Source: Rhodopseudomonas palustris (GTDB lineage Bacteria > Pseudomonadota > Alphaproteobacteria > Rhizobiales > Xanthobacteraceae). Taken from it: a stretch of 64,000 nucleotides of DNA. Shown one piece after another: positions 27,641-36,062 of this stretch (position 1 is its first letter; each line of letters starts with the position of its first letter). A model generated the notes under the pieces. The model saw only the letters and a list, made by a program, of their open reading frames with translations, did no database searches and was not told the origin of the DNA. Location: the NCBI RefSeq assembly GCF_003031265.1, contig NZ_CP019966.1, positions 930,001 through 994,000 of the forward strand, given 5' to 3'. A program made the translations under genes and the position numbers.

Positions 27641-28513
27641 ATGATGCTGTACCAGGCGCTGATCGCGCCGTTCACCGAGTTCGAATTCATGCGCCGGGCG
27701 CTCGCCGGTATCGTGGCGTTGTCGCTCGGCGGCGCGCCGATCGGCGTGTTTCTCATGCTGCGGCGGATGAGTCTCGTCGGCGACGCGATGGCGCACGCGA
27801 TTCTGCCGGGCGCGGCGATCGGCTTCCTGCTGTCGGGCCTCAACCTGTTCGCGATGACGTTCGGCGGCCTGATCGCCGGCTTCGCGGTGGCGATTCTCGC
27901 CGGCGTGGTGTCGCGCATCACCGAATTGAAAGAGGACGCCTCGCTGGCGGCGTTCTACCTGGTGTCGCTCGCGCTCGGCGTCACCATCGTGTCGATGAAG
28001 GGCACCAATATCGATCTGCTGCACGTGCTGTTCGGCAACATCCTGGCGATGGACGATCGCACCCTGCTGGTGATCGCCTTCAACGCCACGCTGACGCTGG
28101 TGGCGCTCGCGGTGATCTGGCGACCGCTGGTGATCGAATGCGTCGACCCTTTATTCTTACGGACGGTCAGCCGCGCCGGCGCGCCCGCGCATCTCGCCTT
28201 CCTGGCGCTGGTGGTGATCAATCTGGTCAACGGCTTCCACGCGCTCGGCACGCTGCTTGCGGTCGGCCTGATGATTCTGCCCGCCGGCATCGCCAAATTC
28301 TGGGCGCGCGACATCACCGGCATGATGATGGTGGCGGTCTCCAGCGCCATGCTGTCCGGCTATGTCGGGCTGGTGTTGTCGTATCAGGCCGGCCTGCCGT
28401 CGGGCCCGGCGATCATCCTGGTCGCCGCCGTGCTGTATCTCGGCTCGGTGCTGTTCGGCCGCTTCGGCGGCGTGATTCGTAAGCTGTTTCCCGCACCGCA
28501 TCTGGAGGCGTAA
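27641..28513 (+). CDS. znuB: Zinc/manganese ABC transporter permease
   Basis: A 290-residue inner membrane permease of the ABC-3 family (ZnuB/MntB/AztB). It has about eight helices, with the typical early motif RRMSLVGDAMAHAILPG and the coupling-region residues that follow. A histidine, His188 region, lies in the helix AHLAFLALVVINLVNG that lines the metal path in this family. It begins four bases after znuC and ends five bases before znuA, so the three are one unit. Confidence 0.93.
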   Translation: MMLYQALIAPFTEFEFMRRALAGIVALSLGGAPIGVFLMLRRMSLVGDAMAHAILPGAAIGFLLSGLNLFAMTFGGLIAGFAVAILAGVVSRITELKEDASLAAFYLVSLALGVTIVSMKGTNIDLLHVLFGNILAMDDRTLLVIAFNATLTLVALAVIWRPLVIECVDPLFLRTVSRAGAPAHLAFLALVVINLVNGFHALGTLLAVGLMILPAGIAKFWARDITGMMMVAVSSAMLSGYVGLVLSYQAGLPSGPAIILVAAVLYLGSVLFGRFGGVIRKLFPAPHLEA

Positions 28514-28518
28514 CGCCG

Positions 28519-29436
28519 ATGTTCCGTGTCGTCCTGATCCTCGCCGCCGGCTTTGCCGCGATGCTGCCGGCACACGCGCAGGAGCGCGTCCGGGTGGTCG
28601 CGAGCTTCTCGATTCTCGGTGATTTCGTCCGCAATGTTGGCGGCGATCGCGTCGATATCGCCACGCTGGTCGGCCCTGGCGGCGACGTTCACGTCTATAC
28701 GCCGTCCCCGACCGACGCCAAGAAAGTCGCCGACGCCAGGCTGCTGGTGGTCAACGGTCTCGGCCTGGAAGGCTGGCTGCCGCGGCTGGTGCAATCGTCC
28801 GGCAGCAAGGCCACCGTCGTCACCGCCACCAAGGGCATTACGCCGCGCGATGCCGACGAGGATGACGCCCACGCCGGCGGTGGGCACGCACACGATCACG
28901 GCGACGGCCACGCCGATCCGCATGCGTGGCAGTCGGTCGCCAATGCCAAGACCTATGTGGGCAATATCCGCGACGCGCTGATCGCCGCCGATCCGGCCGG
29001 CGAGGCTGCGTACCGTGCCAACGCCGCGACGTATCTGGCCAAGCTCGATGCGCTCGACCGCGACGTCCGCGAGGCTGCGGCGAAGATCCCCGAGAGCAAG
29101 CGCAAGGTGATCTCGACCCATGACGCCTTCGGCTATTTCGCCGCCGCCTACCGGATCGTCTTCATCGCGCCGCAGGGCGTCTCCACCGAATCCGAAGCCA
29201 GCGCCCGCGACGTCGCCAAGATCATCACCCAGATCCGCAAGGACAAGGTGCCGGCGGTGTTCCTGGAGAACGTCACCGACCCACGGCTGATGCAGCGGAT
29301 CAGCGCCGAGACCGGCGCCAAGATCGGCGGCACGCTGTATTCCGACAGCCTGACGCCCGAAAACGGCGACGCCCCCACTTACATTGATATGGTCCGGCAC
29401 AATATAAGAACGCTGACCGGCGCGCTGAGCGGATGA
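28519..29436 (+). CDS. znuA: Zinc ABC transporter substrate-binding protein with a His-rich loop
   Basis: A 305-residue periplasmic cluster A-I solute-binding protein. The signal peptide ends at AHAQ (about residue 21). Conserved metal ligands include the histidine in GGDVHVYTP (His58) and the one in ADPHAW (His135), plus the later STHDAF motif. Between them lies a flexible Asp/His loop, residues about 112-135, that marks zinc-specific binding proteins. The order ATPase, permease, binding protein matches the AztABC type as well as ZnuCBA. The family also has Mn-specific members, but these usually lack the loop. Confidence 0.93.
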   Translation: MFRVVLILAAGFAAMLPAHAQERVRVVASFSILGDFVRNVGGDRVDIATLVGPGGDVHVYTPSPTDAKKVADARLLVVNGLGLEGWLPRLVQSSGSKATVVTATKGITPRDADEDDAHAGGGHAHDHGDGHADPHAWQSVANAKTYVGNIRDALIAADPAGEAAYRANAATYLAKLDALDRDVREAAAKIPESKRKVISTHDAFGYFAAAYRIVFIAPQGVSTESEASARDVAKIITQIRKDKVPAVFLENVTDPRLMQRISAETGAKIGGTLYSDSLTPENGDAPTYIDMVRHNIRTLTGALSG

Positions 29437-29582
29437 CGCAGCGCCGGTCCCGCTGACCCGAGCCTGGACCGCCGCGGCGGTCGCCCGGAATCCCGCGGTC
29501 CCGCCATGATTTTCGGCCTCAGCCTTGGAGACGCGCACGCCGTGTGTTTCGGGCCGGGGCTCCGCGCTGGAGTAACTGCCTG

Positions 29583-30632
29583 ATGACTTCTACGGCCGCT
29601 TCGAAGATTCCCGTCACCGTGCTCACCGGCTATCTCGGCGCCGGCAAGACCACGCTGCTCAACCGCATCCTGTCGGAAAACCACGGCAAGAAATACGCGG
29701 TGATCGTCAACGAATTCGGCGAGATCGGCATCGATAACGACCTCATCATCGGCGCCGACGAAGAAGTGTTCGAGATGAATAACGGCTGCGTCTGCTGCAC
29801 GGTGCGCGGCGACCTGGTGCGCATTCTCGCCGGCCTGATGAAGCGCAAAGGCAAGTTCGACGCGATCATCGTCGAGACCACCGGCCTCGCCGATCCGGCC
29901 CCGGTGGCGCAGACCTTCTTCGTCGACGAAGATGTGCAGAACGCCGCGCGGCTCGATGCGGTGGTGACCGTCGCCGACGCCAAATGGCTAAGCGAACGGC
30001 TGAAGGATGCGCCCGAGGCCAAGAACCAGATCGCCTTCGCCGACGTCATCGTGCTGAACAAGACCGATCTGGTGAGCCCGGCCGAACTCGCCGAAGTCGA
30101 GGCGCGCATCCGTGCGATCAACCCTTACGCCAAGCTGCATCGAACCGAGCGCTGCCAGGTCGCGCTCGCCGACGTGCTGGAGCGCGGCGCATTCGATCTC
30201 GACCGCATCCTCGAAATCGAGCCGGCCTTTCTCGAGGCCGATGATCACGATCACCATCATGATCACGACCACGGCCACCATCACCATGGCCACGACCATC
30301 ATCACGATCACGGGCTGAAGCACTATCACGACGAGGACATGCAATCGCTGTCGCTGAAGAGCGACAAGCCGCTCGATCCCGCCAAGTTCATGCCCTGGCT
30401 GCAGCAATTGGTGCAGACCGAAGGCGGCAAGATCCTGCGCTCCAAGGGCATCCTCGCTTTCACCGGCGACGACGACCGCTACGTGTTCCAGGGCGTGCAC
30501 ATGATGCTGGAAGGCGATCACCAGCGGGCCTGGAAAGAGGGCGAGCCGCGCGAGAGCCGCGTGGTGTTCATTGGTCGCGATCTGCCCGAACAGGCGATCC
30601 GCGACGGCTTTGCCAAGTGCATCGCGTCATGA
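29583..30632 (+). CDS. COG0523 (CobW/ZigA-type) GTPase metallochaperone
   Basis: A 349-residue GTPase. Walker A GYLGAGKTT is at residues 16-24, the metal-binding CVCC at 69-72, the metal-site glutamate in IVETTGLADP, and the base-recognition motif NKTD. A histidine/aspartate-rich linker of about 30 residues (about 220-250) precedes the CobW C-terminal domain. Proteins of this kind in Zur regulons (ZigA, ZNG1 relatives) are thought to deliver scarce zinc to client enzymes. Start at 29583 with GGAG upstream. It lies 146 bases after znuA and overlaps the WD40 gene by four bases. A cobalamin role is unlikely, as no cob genes are near. Confidence 0.9.
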   Translation: MTSTAASKIPVTVLTGYLGAGKTTLLNRILSENHGKKYAVIVNEFGEIGIDNDLIIGADEEVFEMNNGCVCCTVRGDLVRILAGLMKRKGKFDAIIVETTGLADPAPVAQTFFVDEDVQNAARLDAVVTVADAKWLSERLKDAPEAKNQIAFADVIVLNKTDLVSPAELAEVEARIRAINPYAKLHRTERCQVALADVLERGAFDLDRILEIEPAFLEADDHDHHHDHDHGHHHHGHDHHHDHGLKHYHDEDMQSLSLKSDKPLDPAKFMPWLQQLVQTEGGKILRSKGILAFTGDDDRYVFQGVHMMLEGDHQRAWKEGEPRESRVVFIGRDLPEQAIRDGFAKCIAS

Positions 30633-31648
30633 GCGGCTTCGAGGCGCCCGGCGAGGCCGGGTCGATCGCGTCGGTCACCGACCGGGTCAAGCCGGTTGCG
30701 ATCGAAGGCGGCGCCAGTGCGGTCCACTTCCTCGGCGACACCGCGGTGTTCATCGGCACCGAAGAAAACGCGACGCTGGTCGCTGCCGACGGCACGACCT
30801 CGACCGTTCCGCTGCACGGCGGCGGCATTCTCAGCGCGGCATGTGACGGCAAGCGCATCGTTACCGGCGGCGACGACGGCAAGGTGACGCTGCTGGATGG
30901 GTCGGGCAAGACCGAGACCTTCGCGACCGATGCCAAGCGGCGCTGGATCGACAACGTCGCGCTGCATCCGGACGGCGCGGTGGCGTGGTCGGCCGGCAAG
31001 ATCGCGTACGTTCGCGCGCCGAAAGGCGAAGACAAGTTCTTCGAGGTGCCATCGACCGTCGGCGGCCTCGCCTTCGCGCCGAAGGGGCTGCGGCTCGCGA
31101 TCGCGCACTACAACGGCGTGACGCTTTGGTTTCCGAACATGGCCGGCAACGCCGAATTCCTCGAATGGGCCGGTTCGCATCTCGGCGTGATCTTCAGTCC
31201 CGATAACCGCTTCCTGGTCACCGCGATGCACGAGCCGGCGCTGCACGGCTGGCGGCTGGCGGATGCCAAGCACATGCGGATGACCGGCTATCCCGGCCGG
31301 GTGCGGTCGATGTCCTGGACAGTCGGCGGCAAGGGGCTCGCCACGTCTGGCGCCGACACCGTGATCATCTGGCCGTTCGCCAGCAAGGACGGTCCGATGG
31401 GCAAGCAGCCGGCGATGCTGGCGCCGCTGCAGGCCCGCGTCAGCGCGGTCGCCTGCCATCCGAAGAACGACATTCTTGCGGCCGGCTACAGCGACGGCAC
31501 TGTGCTGCTGGTGCGGATGAATGACGGCGCCGAGATTCTCGCCCGCCGTAATGACACGCCGCCGATCGCCGCGCTCGCCTGGAACGCCAAAGGCACGCTG
31601 CTGGCGTTTTCCGACGAGGATGGTGCGGGCGGCATCCTTCCGCTGTAA
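30629..31648 (+). CDS. WD40-repeat beta-propeller protein of the zinc locus
   Basis: A 339-residue protein with no signal peptide or membrane segment. About seven degenerate blades can be followed, with motifs such as IVTGGDDGKVTLLD, VAWSAGKIAYVR, LRLAIAHYNGVTLWFP, FLVTAMHEPALHGWRL, LATSGADTVIIWPF and ILAAGYSDGTVLLVR. Its start overlaps the COG0523 stop as ATGA, so the two are coupled. WD40 proteins next to COG0523 genes recur in alphaproteobacterial zinc regulons, but their role is not known to me. A scaffold that presents the GTPase to client proteins is one possibility. Confidence 0.85.
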   Translation: MSGFEAPGEAGSIASVTDRVKPVAIEGGASAVHFLGDTAVFIGTEENATLVAADGTTSTVPLHGGGILSAACDGKRIVTGGDDGKVTLLDGSGKTETFATDAKRRWIDNVALHPDGAVAWSAGKIAYVRAPKGEDKFFEVPSTVGGLAFAPKGLRLAIAHYNGVTLWFPNMAGNAEFLEWAGSHLGVIFSPDNRFLVTAMHEPALHGWRLADAKHMRMTGYPGRVRSMSWTVGGKGLATSGADTVIIWPFASKDGPMGKQPAMLAPLQARVSAVACHPKNDILAAGYSDGTVLLVRMNDGAEILARRNDTPPIAALAWNAKGTLLAFSDEDGAGGILPL

Positions 31649-31681
31649 GAGGGAACCGTCTCCGAAAGCAGGCGGCTCCCG

Positions 31682-32404
31682 ATGCGGTTTCTCACCACCT
31701 TCCAGACAGCGGACTTCTTCGACACGCTGGTCAGCCTCGCCGTTGCCTTCGTGCTCGGCATGCTGATCGGCGCCGAGCGGCAGTACCGGACCCGCACCGC
31801 AGGGCTGCGCACCAACGTGCTGGTGGCAGTCGGCGCCGCAGCCTTCGTCGATCTGGCGATGCATCTGGCCGGTGCCGACGGCGCGGTCCGGGTGATCGCC
31901 TATGTGGTCTCCGGCATCGGCTTCCTCGGCGCCGGCGTGATCATGAAAGAGGGCATGAACGTCCGCGGCCTCAACACCGCGGCGACGCTGTGGAGCTCGG
32001 CGGCTGTCGGTTGCTGCGCCGGCGGCGATCTGGTGGCCCAGGCGGTGGCGCTGACGGTGTTCGTGATCGCCGGCAACACGCTGCTGCGGCCGCTGGTCAA
32101 TGCGATCAACCGCATCCCGTTCGACGAACGCACTTCGGAGGCGACCTATGCGGTGCGTCTCACCGCCGGCAGCGCGGCTGCCGGGCGGCTGCGCGAGCAC
32201 CTCGAGGAGCGGCTGGAAAAGGCCGACTATCCGGTGGCGGAAGTCGAGGTCGAAGCGCTCGAGCATGTCGAGGACAAGGTCGAGATCGTTGCCACGTTGG
32301 TATCGACCGCGGTGGAGCCGAGCGAACTGGATGCGGTGGTCGACGAACTCGGCAAGGAAGCCGGCGTCGAATTCGCCACCTGGGAAACCAGCACTAAAGA
32401 TTGA
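31682..32404 (+). CDS. MgtC/SapB family membrane protein
   Basis: A 240-residue protein. The N-terminal four- to five-helix MgtC domain has the family motifs GMLIGAERQYRTRTAGLRT and GIGFLGAGVIMKEG. A C-terminal cytoplasmic domain of about 85 residues follows, resembling an ACT-like fold. MgtC proteins are linked to Mg2+ homeostasis and to inhibition of the F-type ATPase in pathogens, but distant members have less clear roles. It follows the WD40 gene by 33 bases and may be read through from the zinc operon. Confidence 0.88.
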   Translation: MRFLTTFQTADFFDTLVSLAVAFVLGMLIGAERQYRTRTAGLRTNVLVAVGAAAFVDLAMHLAGADGAVRVIAYVVSGIGFLGAGVIMKEGMNVRGLNTAATLWSSAAVGCCAGGDLVAQAVALTVFVIAGNTLLRPLVNAINRIPFDERTSEATYAVRLTAGSAAAGRLREHLEERLEKADYPVAEVEVEALEHVEDKVEIVATLVSTAVEPSELDAVVDELGKEAGVEFATWETSTKD

Positions 32405-32509
32405 TTCACCTTGTCGCTAATTCTGACGGTTCGGGAACCCGGTGCGACACCGGAACCCGGAACGATGCCCGCGCGCGTCCGTTGGTTCGGCGAGCAAGGG
32501 ATGAGGGTC

Positions 32510-32863
32510 ATGACGGCGAACAACAACGACAAGGAGCGCGGCCTCAAGCGGGATCTGCTGCTGGCCGGTGTGCTGATCGCGGCGGGCGTGGCGCTATCCG
32601 GCCTGTCGCTGACCCAGGTTGATACCAGCACAGGGCGGCTGCAATTCGCCCAGGCAACGCCGCAGCCGCCGCAGTCCACTCCAGGCGCTGAGAGCAAGCC
32701 GAGCGCGCCGGAGCCCGCCCAGGACAGCGGCGCCCGCCCGCACGACATTCCGCCGCAACCGGCCCGGCCGGATGCCGACGCCGTGCAGTCCGGCGCCAAA
32801 CCCGCCTTGCCGCCAGCGCCGCCGGAGAAACTCGGCGACCCGATTCAACCGAAGGGCGGCTAA
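32510..32863 (+). CDS. Membrane-anchored proline-rich protein
   Basis: A 117-residue protein from the ATG at 32510, which has AAGGG nine bases upstream. A short basic N-terminus (NNNDKERGLKRD) and a single hydrophobic helix (about residues 16-38) are followed by a proline-, alanine- and glutamine-rich tail that looks disordered and periplasmic. ATGs at 32501 and 32465 are alternative starts. I recognise no domain. A terminator follows the gene. Confidence 0.6.
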   Translation: MTANNNDKERGLKRDLLLAGVLIAAGVALSGLSLTQVDTSTGRLQFAQATPQPPQSTPGAESKPSAPEPAQDSGARPHDIPPQPARPDADAVQSGAKPALPPAPPEKLGDPIQPKGG

Positions 32864-32897
32864 CCGCCGCCACCAAGAAACGGCCGACGATCACCTC

Positions 32898-32928
32898 ACC
32901 GGGCTCGCATTTGCGGGCTCGGTTTTTT
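32898..32928 (+). terminator. Rho-independent terminator
   Basis: ACCGGGCTCG (32898-32907) pairs with CGGGCTCGGT (32914-32923), with two G-U pairs, and six T residues follow. It lies 35 bases after the proline-rich protein gene and probably ends the transcript that started at the zinc locus or at mgtC. Confidence 0.85.
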
Positions 32929-32993
32929 GGTGAGCAGTTCAGCTGCGCCGATTCCAGCTTACGGTAACTGCACGAGCGTCCCAACCGCAGCGC

Positions 32994-33126
32994 GCTCCCT
33001 CTCCCGCTTGCGGGAGAGGGCTGGGGTGAGGGCGCCCCAAGCGGTGAGTCCGCGACTCGCGGAGAGGAGTGCCCTCACCCGGATCGCTACGCGATCCGAC
33101 CTCTCCCGCACGCGGGAGAGGTGCGC
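32994..33126. repeat. REP-like repeat, family B, mirrored pair
   Basis: CTCCCTCTCCCGCTTGCGGG with the following GAGAGGG and GGTGAGGGC is faced by an inverted partner, GCCCTCACCC and CTCTCCCGCACGCGGGAGAG. Each half carries its own CTCTCCCGC/GCGGGAGAG hairpin, and the halves also pair with each other. Related single units lie at 36754-36797 and 52084-52182. Confidence 0.82.
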
Positions 33127-33168
33127 TGTGCGCGGGCCCGCTCTTGCGACGACAAAAGCGGCTGGACG

Positions 33169-34599
33169 TCAGCGCACCAGCACGTTCTTGAACTGCCACG
33201 GATCGGAGGTGTCGATGTCTTCCGGGAACAGGCCGGGGCGGTCGGTGATCGGGGTCCAGTCGGTGTAGTAGCCCTTCACCGGGCCGAGATACGGCGTCTG
33301 CACTTCGAGGCAGCGGCGGAAGTCCATCTCGTCGGCCTCGACGATGCCGGCTTCCGGATTCTCAAGCGCCCACACCATGCCGGCCAGCACCGCCGACGAC
33401 ACCTGCATGCCGGTGGCGTTCTGATACGGGCAAACCTTGCGGGTTTCTTCGATCGAGAGCTGCGAGCCGTACCAGTAGGCGTTCTTGGCATGGCCGTAGA
33501 CCAGCACGCCGAGCTCGTCGATGCCGTCGACGATCTCGTTCTCGTCGAGGATGTGCCACTTCGGCTGCATCTTGCCTTCGGCGCCGAACATCTCGTGCAG
33601 CGACAGCACCGCGTCGTTCGCCGGGTGATAGGCGTAGTGGCAGGTCGGCCGGTACACCACGTTCTGGCCGTCGCGGACCGTGAAGTAATCGGCGATCGAG
33701 ATCGACTCGTTGTGAGTCACCAGGAAGCCGTACTGCGGGCCCGGCGTCGGGCACCAAGTGCGGACGCGGGTGTTGGCGCCCGGCTGCAGCAGGTAGATCG
33801 CCGCCTGGCAACCTTCGGTGTGCTTGCGGCCGTTGTCCGGAATCCACTTTTCGTGGGTGCCCCAGCCGAGTTCGGCCGGCTGCAGGCCTTCGGACACGAA
33901 GCCCTCGACCGACCAGGTGTTGACGAACACGTTCATCGGCTTCGGGGTCTTGGCGCGCTGGGTATCACGCTCGGCGATGTGGATGCCCTTGACGCCGAGC
34001 TTCTGCGCCAGCTGGCCCCAGCCTTCGCGGCTCTTCGGCTCGTTGACTTCGACGCCGGTGTCGCGGGCGATATCGAGCAGCGCTTGCTTGACGAACCACG
34101 ACACCATGCCGGGGTTGGCGCCGCAGGTCGACACCGCGGTGGTGCCGCCCGGGTTCTTGGCCTTGGCGGCCAGCAGGGTCTCGCGCAGCGCGTAGTTGGA
34201 GCGCTTCTCCGGGCCGGCGTTCTTGTCGAAGTAGAAGCCGAGCCACGGCTCGACGACGGTGTCGATGTAAAGTGAGCCGATCTCGCGGCACATCGTCATG
34301 AGGTCGACCGAGCCGGTATCGACCGACAGGTTGACGCAGAAGCCCTGGCCGCCGCCCTCGGTCAGCAGCGGGACCAGCAGCTCGCGGTAGTTGTCCTTGG
34401 TCACCGCCTGCTTGATGAAGCGGACGCCGTGCTTCTCGGCGAGTTCACTGTCCGCGTGCGGATCGATGATCACGAACCGCTTCTTGTCGTACTCGAAGTG
34501 CCGCTCGATCAAGGGCAGCGTGCCCTTGCCGATCGAGCCGAAGCCGATCATCACAATGGGGCCGGTGATCTTGGCGTGGATCTTCGAAGTAGACGACAT
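33169..34599 (-). CDS. hss: Homospermidine synthase
   Basis: A 476-residue NAD-dependent enzyme that makes sym-homospermidine from two putrescine molecules, or from putrescine and spermidine. The N-terminal Rossmann segment IVMIGFGSIGKGTLPLIER is clear, as are the family motifs TCGANPGMVSWFVKQAL and NATGMQVSSAVLAGM. Length matches Blastochloris-type enzymes. It is the last gene of a minus-strand run that begins with an ornithine decarboxylase, the source of putrescine. Homospermidine is a main polyamine of this bacterial group. Confidence 0.95.
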   Translation of the reverse strand: MSSTSKIHAKITGPIVMIGFGSIGKGTLPLIERHFEYDKKRFVIIDPHADSELAEKHGVRFIKQAVTKDNYRELLVPLLTEGGGQGFCVNLSVDTGSVDLMTMCREIGSLYIDTVVEPWLGFYFDKNAGPEKRSNYALRETLLAAKAKNPGGTTAVSTCGANPGMVSWFVKQALLDIARDTGVEVNEPKSREGWGQLAQKLGVKGIHIAERDTQRAKTPKPMNVFVNTWSVEGFVSEGLQPAELGWGTHEKWIPDNGRKHTEGCQAAIYLLQPGANTRVRTWCPTPGPQYGFLVTHNESISIADYFTVRDGQNVVYRPTCHYAYHPANDAVLSLHEMFGAEGKMQPKWHILDENEIVDGIDELGVLVYGHAKNAYWYGSQLSIEETRKVCPYQNATGMQVSSAVLAGMVWALENPEAGIVEADEMDFRRCLEVQTPYLGPVKGYYTDWTPITDRPGLFPEDIDTSDPWQFKNVLVR

Positions 34600-34707
34600 C
34601 AGGTTTGAACTCCGGACAGGGGGCAGGGGTTACGCCGCTATGTGCGGGCAGGACAGTTCGGGAATGTGACGGCGAGGTGAATTTCAGATGTCACCTGCGA
34701 CGGCTAC

Positions 34708-35112
34708 TCAATTCGGTTCGGACACGCTGAGCACCGTCAGCGAGCGCCGCTCGCCCGACGGGGTCTCGAAACTGATCGATTGTCCGACGGAGAGGCCGAT
34801 AAGGGCCGCCCCGATCGGGGTCAATACCGAAATACGACCAGCCTCGACGTCGGCTTCGGTCGGATAGACCAGCGTCACCTGCTTTTCCTTGCCGGTGGTA
34901 TCGTCCCGGAAGGTGAGGGCTGACTCCATGCAGACGATCCCGGGCAGGGGATCGTGGTCGGACGCCACATTGGCGCGAGCGACCTCTCCGGCGAGGAAAT
35001 CGGCCGTGGCCGGATAGCGCTGCGCAGCGGCTTCGGCGAGCTGGCCGAGCCGTTCGGCATCGCGATTCCGGATGGTAATCGGCGGTCGTTGGGTACGAAT
35101 GGACTGGATCAT
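34708..35112 (-). CDS. rnk: Rnk/GreA-C family regulator of nucleoside diphosphate kinase
   Basis: A 134-residue protein with a short helical N-terminal part and the C-terminal GreA/FKBP-like fold (VTLVYPTEADVEAGRISVLTP, GAALIGLSVGQSISFETPSG). This is the Rnk class, which binds RNA polymerase without the long GreA coiled coil. The ATG at 35112 matches family N-termini (MIQSIRTQRPPI); a GTG at 35121 with AGGA close by is an alternative. It lies between ridA and hss on the same strand. Confidence 0.87.
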   Translation of the reverse strand: MIQSIRTQRPPITIRNRDAERLGQLAEAAAQRYPATADFLAGEVARANVASDHDPLPGIVCMESALTFRDDTTGKEKQVTLVYPTEADVEAGRISVLTPIGAALIGLSVGQSISFETPSGERRSLTVLSVSEPN

Positions 35113-35404
35113 GTCTTTCACGGGTCCTTGTCACGCCGAGCGCGTCATGCGCATCGGCATTCACGGGATAAGTAGCAGTCTGAAAAAGGGGAGAAGTCGT
35201 CGACGAGATCGTTAAGCCCGGACGGCGCACGCGCGCGCCCGGGTCACCTTCCTGCGTGAAGGCGACCGGCGCGCAGCGTCAAGCGGTTGCGGGGCAAGAT
35301 CATCATGATCGTCGGAACGTAGGGCTCCCCGTCCGAAAGTCAACGGGGAAGCCGAGAAGGGGCGGTTGCGCGAAGGAGCGGTGCGGCATTTTGGCCGCCC
35401 CGCG

Positions 35405-35791
35405 TCAGCTCCGGCGCTTCGCAGTGACTTCGATTTCGATCTTCATTTCCGGCTTGTAGAGGCCGGCAACCGCGACGATCGTCGCCGCCGGGCGGATCTC
35501 GCTCAGATTCTCTCCACACACTGCGAAGACCGCATCCGCATCCTTCGGATCGGTGATGTAGTAGGTCGCGCGCACGATGTCTTCCATCGCAAAGCCCGCT
35601 TCCTTCAGTGCTGCGCCGATGGTCTTGAAGCAGTTGCGGGTCTGCGAGGTCACGTCCTCGGGCAGGCTCATGGTCGTGTAGTCGTAGCCGGTGGTCCCGG
35701 AGACGAAGACGAAATCACCATCGACCACGGCGCGGCTGTAGCCGGCAGTCTTTTCGAACGGCGATCCGGTGGAAATCAGGCGACGCGACAT
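35405..35791 (-). CDS. ridA: RidA family enamine/imine deaminase
   Basis: A 128-residue protein of the YjgF/YER057c/UK114 (Rid) family. The typical features are PFEKTAGYSRAVVDGDFVFVSGTTG, cut to its core GYSRAVVDGDFVFVSG, and the alpha helix with QTRNCFKTIGAALKEAG. The active-site arginine of canonical RidA (in a CR(A/V) context) is not obvious: the late segment reads AATIVAVAGLYKPEMKIEIE. It may therefore be a Rid1-7-type paralogue rather than canonical RidA. The gap of about 290 bases before rnk holds nothing I can identify. Confidence 0.85.
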   Translation of the reverse strand: MSRRLISTGSPFEKTAGYSRAVVDGDFVFVSGTTGYDYTTMSLPEDVTSQTRNCFKTIGAALKEAGFAMEDIVRATYYITDPKDADAVFAVCGENLSEIRPAATIVAVAGLYKPEMKIEIEVTAKRRS

Positions 35792-35893
35792 ATCGGGACG
35801 ACCTTAAAGCTGAGGGAACTTGGGTGAGCAGCCAATGCCGCGTCTGCCCCGGCAAATCAAGCCTTGCTGAAGACGGGAGCGGCGGTGGCGGGA

Positions 35894-36052
35894 TCAGGCG
35901 GTCGTGGTCTCCGAAACGCGGGTGCGCCGGCGCCGCCAGGCGTCGACCGCGATCTTGAGCGCGAACACGGCGAGCACGAAAACGGTCACGCGCGGCCGCT
36001 TGGCCGGATCGCGCGGCGCGAAGACGCGGTGGGTCGGACGGGGAAAACGCAT
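35894..36052 (-). CDS. Basic 52-residue protein, probably membrane-associated
   Basis: A short gene starting at ATG 36052 with a near-perfect AAGGAGG ribosome site four bases upstream of the start. It starts ten bases after the acetyltransferase stop. The protein is Arg-rich at both ends (MRFPRPTHRVFAPRD and WRRRRTRV) and has a central hydrophobic stretch (VTVFVLAVFALKIAVDAW) long enough to cross or lie on the membrane. I know no family for it. The ribosome site and operon position are the main support. Confidence 0.62.
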   Translation of the reverse strand: MRFPRPTHRVFAPRDPAKRPRVTVFVLAVFALKIAVDAWRRRRTRVSETTTA

Positions 36053-36062
36053 CGGACCCTCC

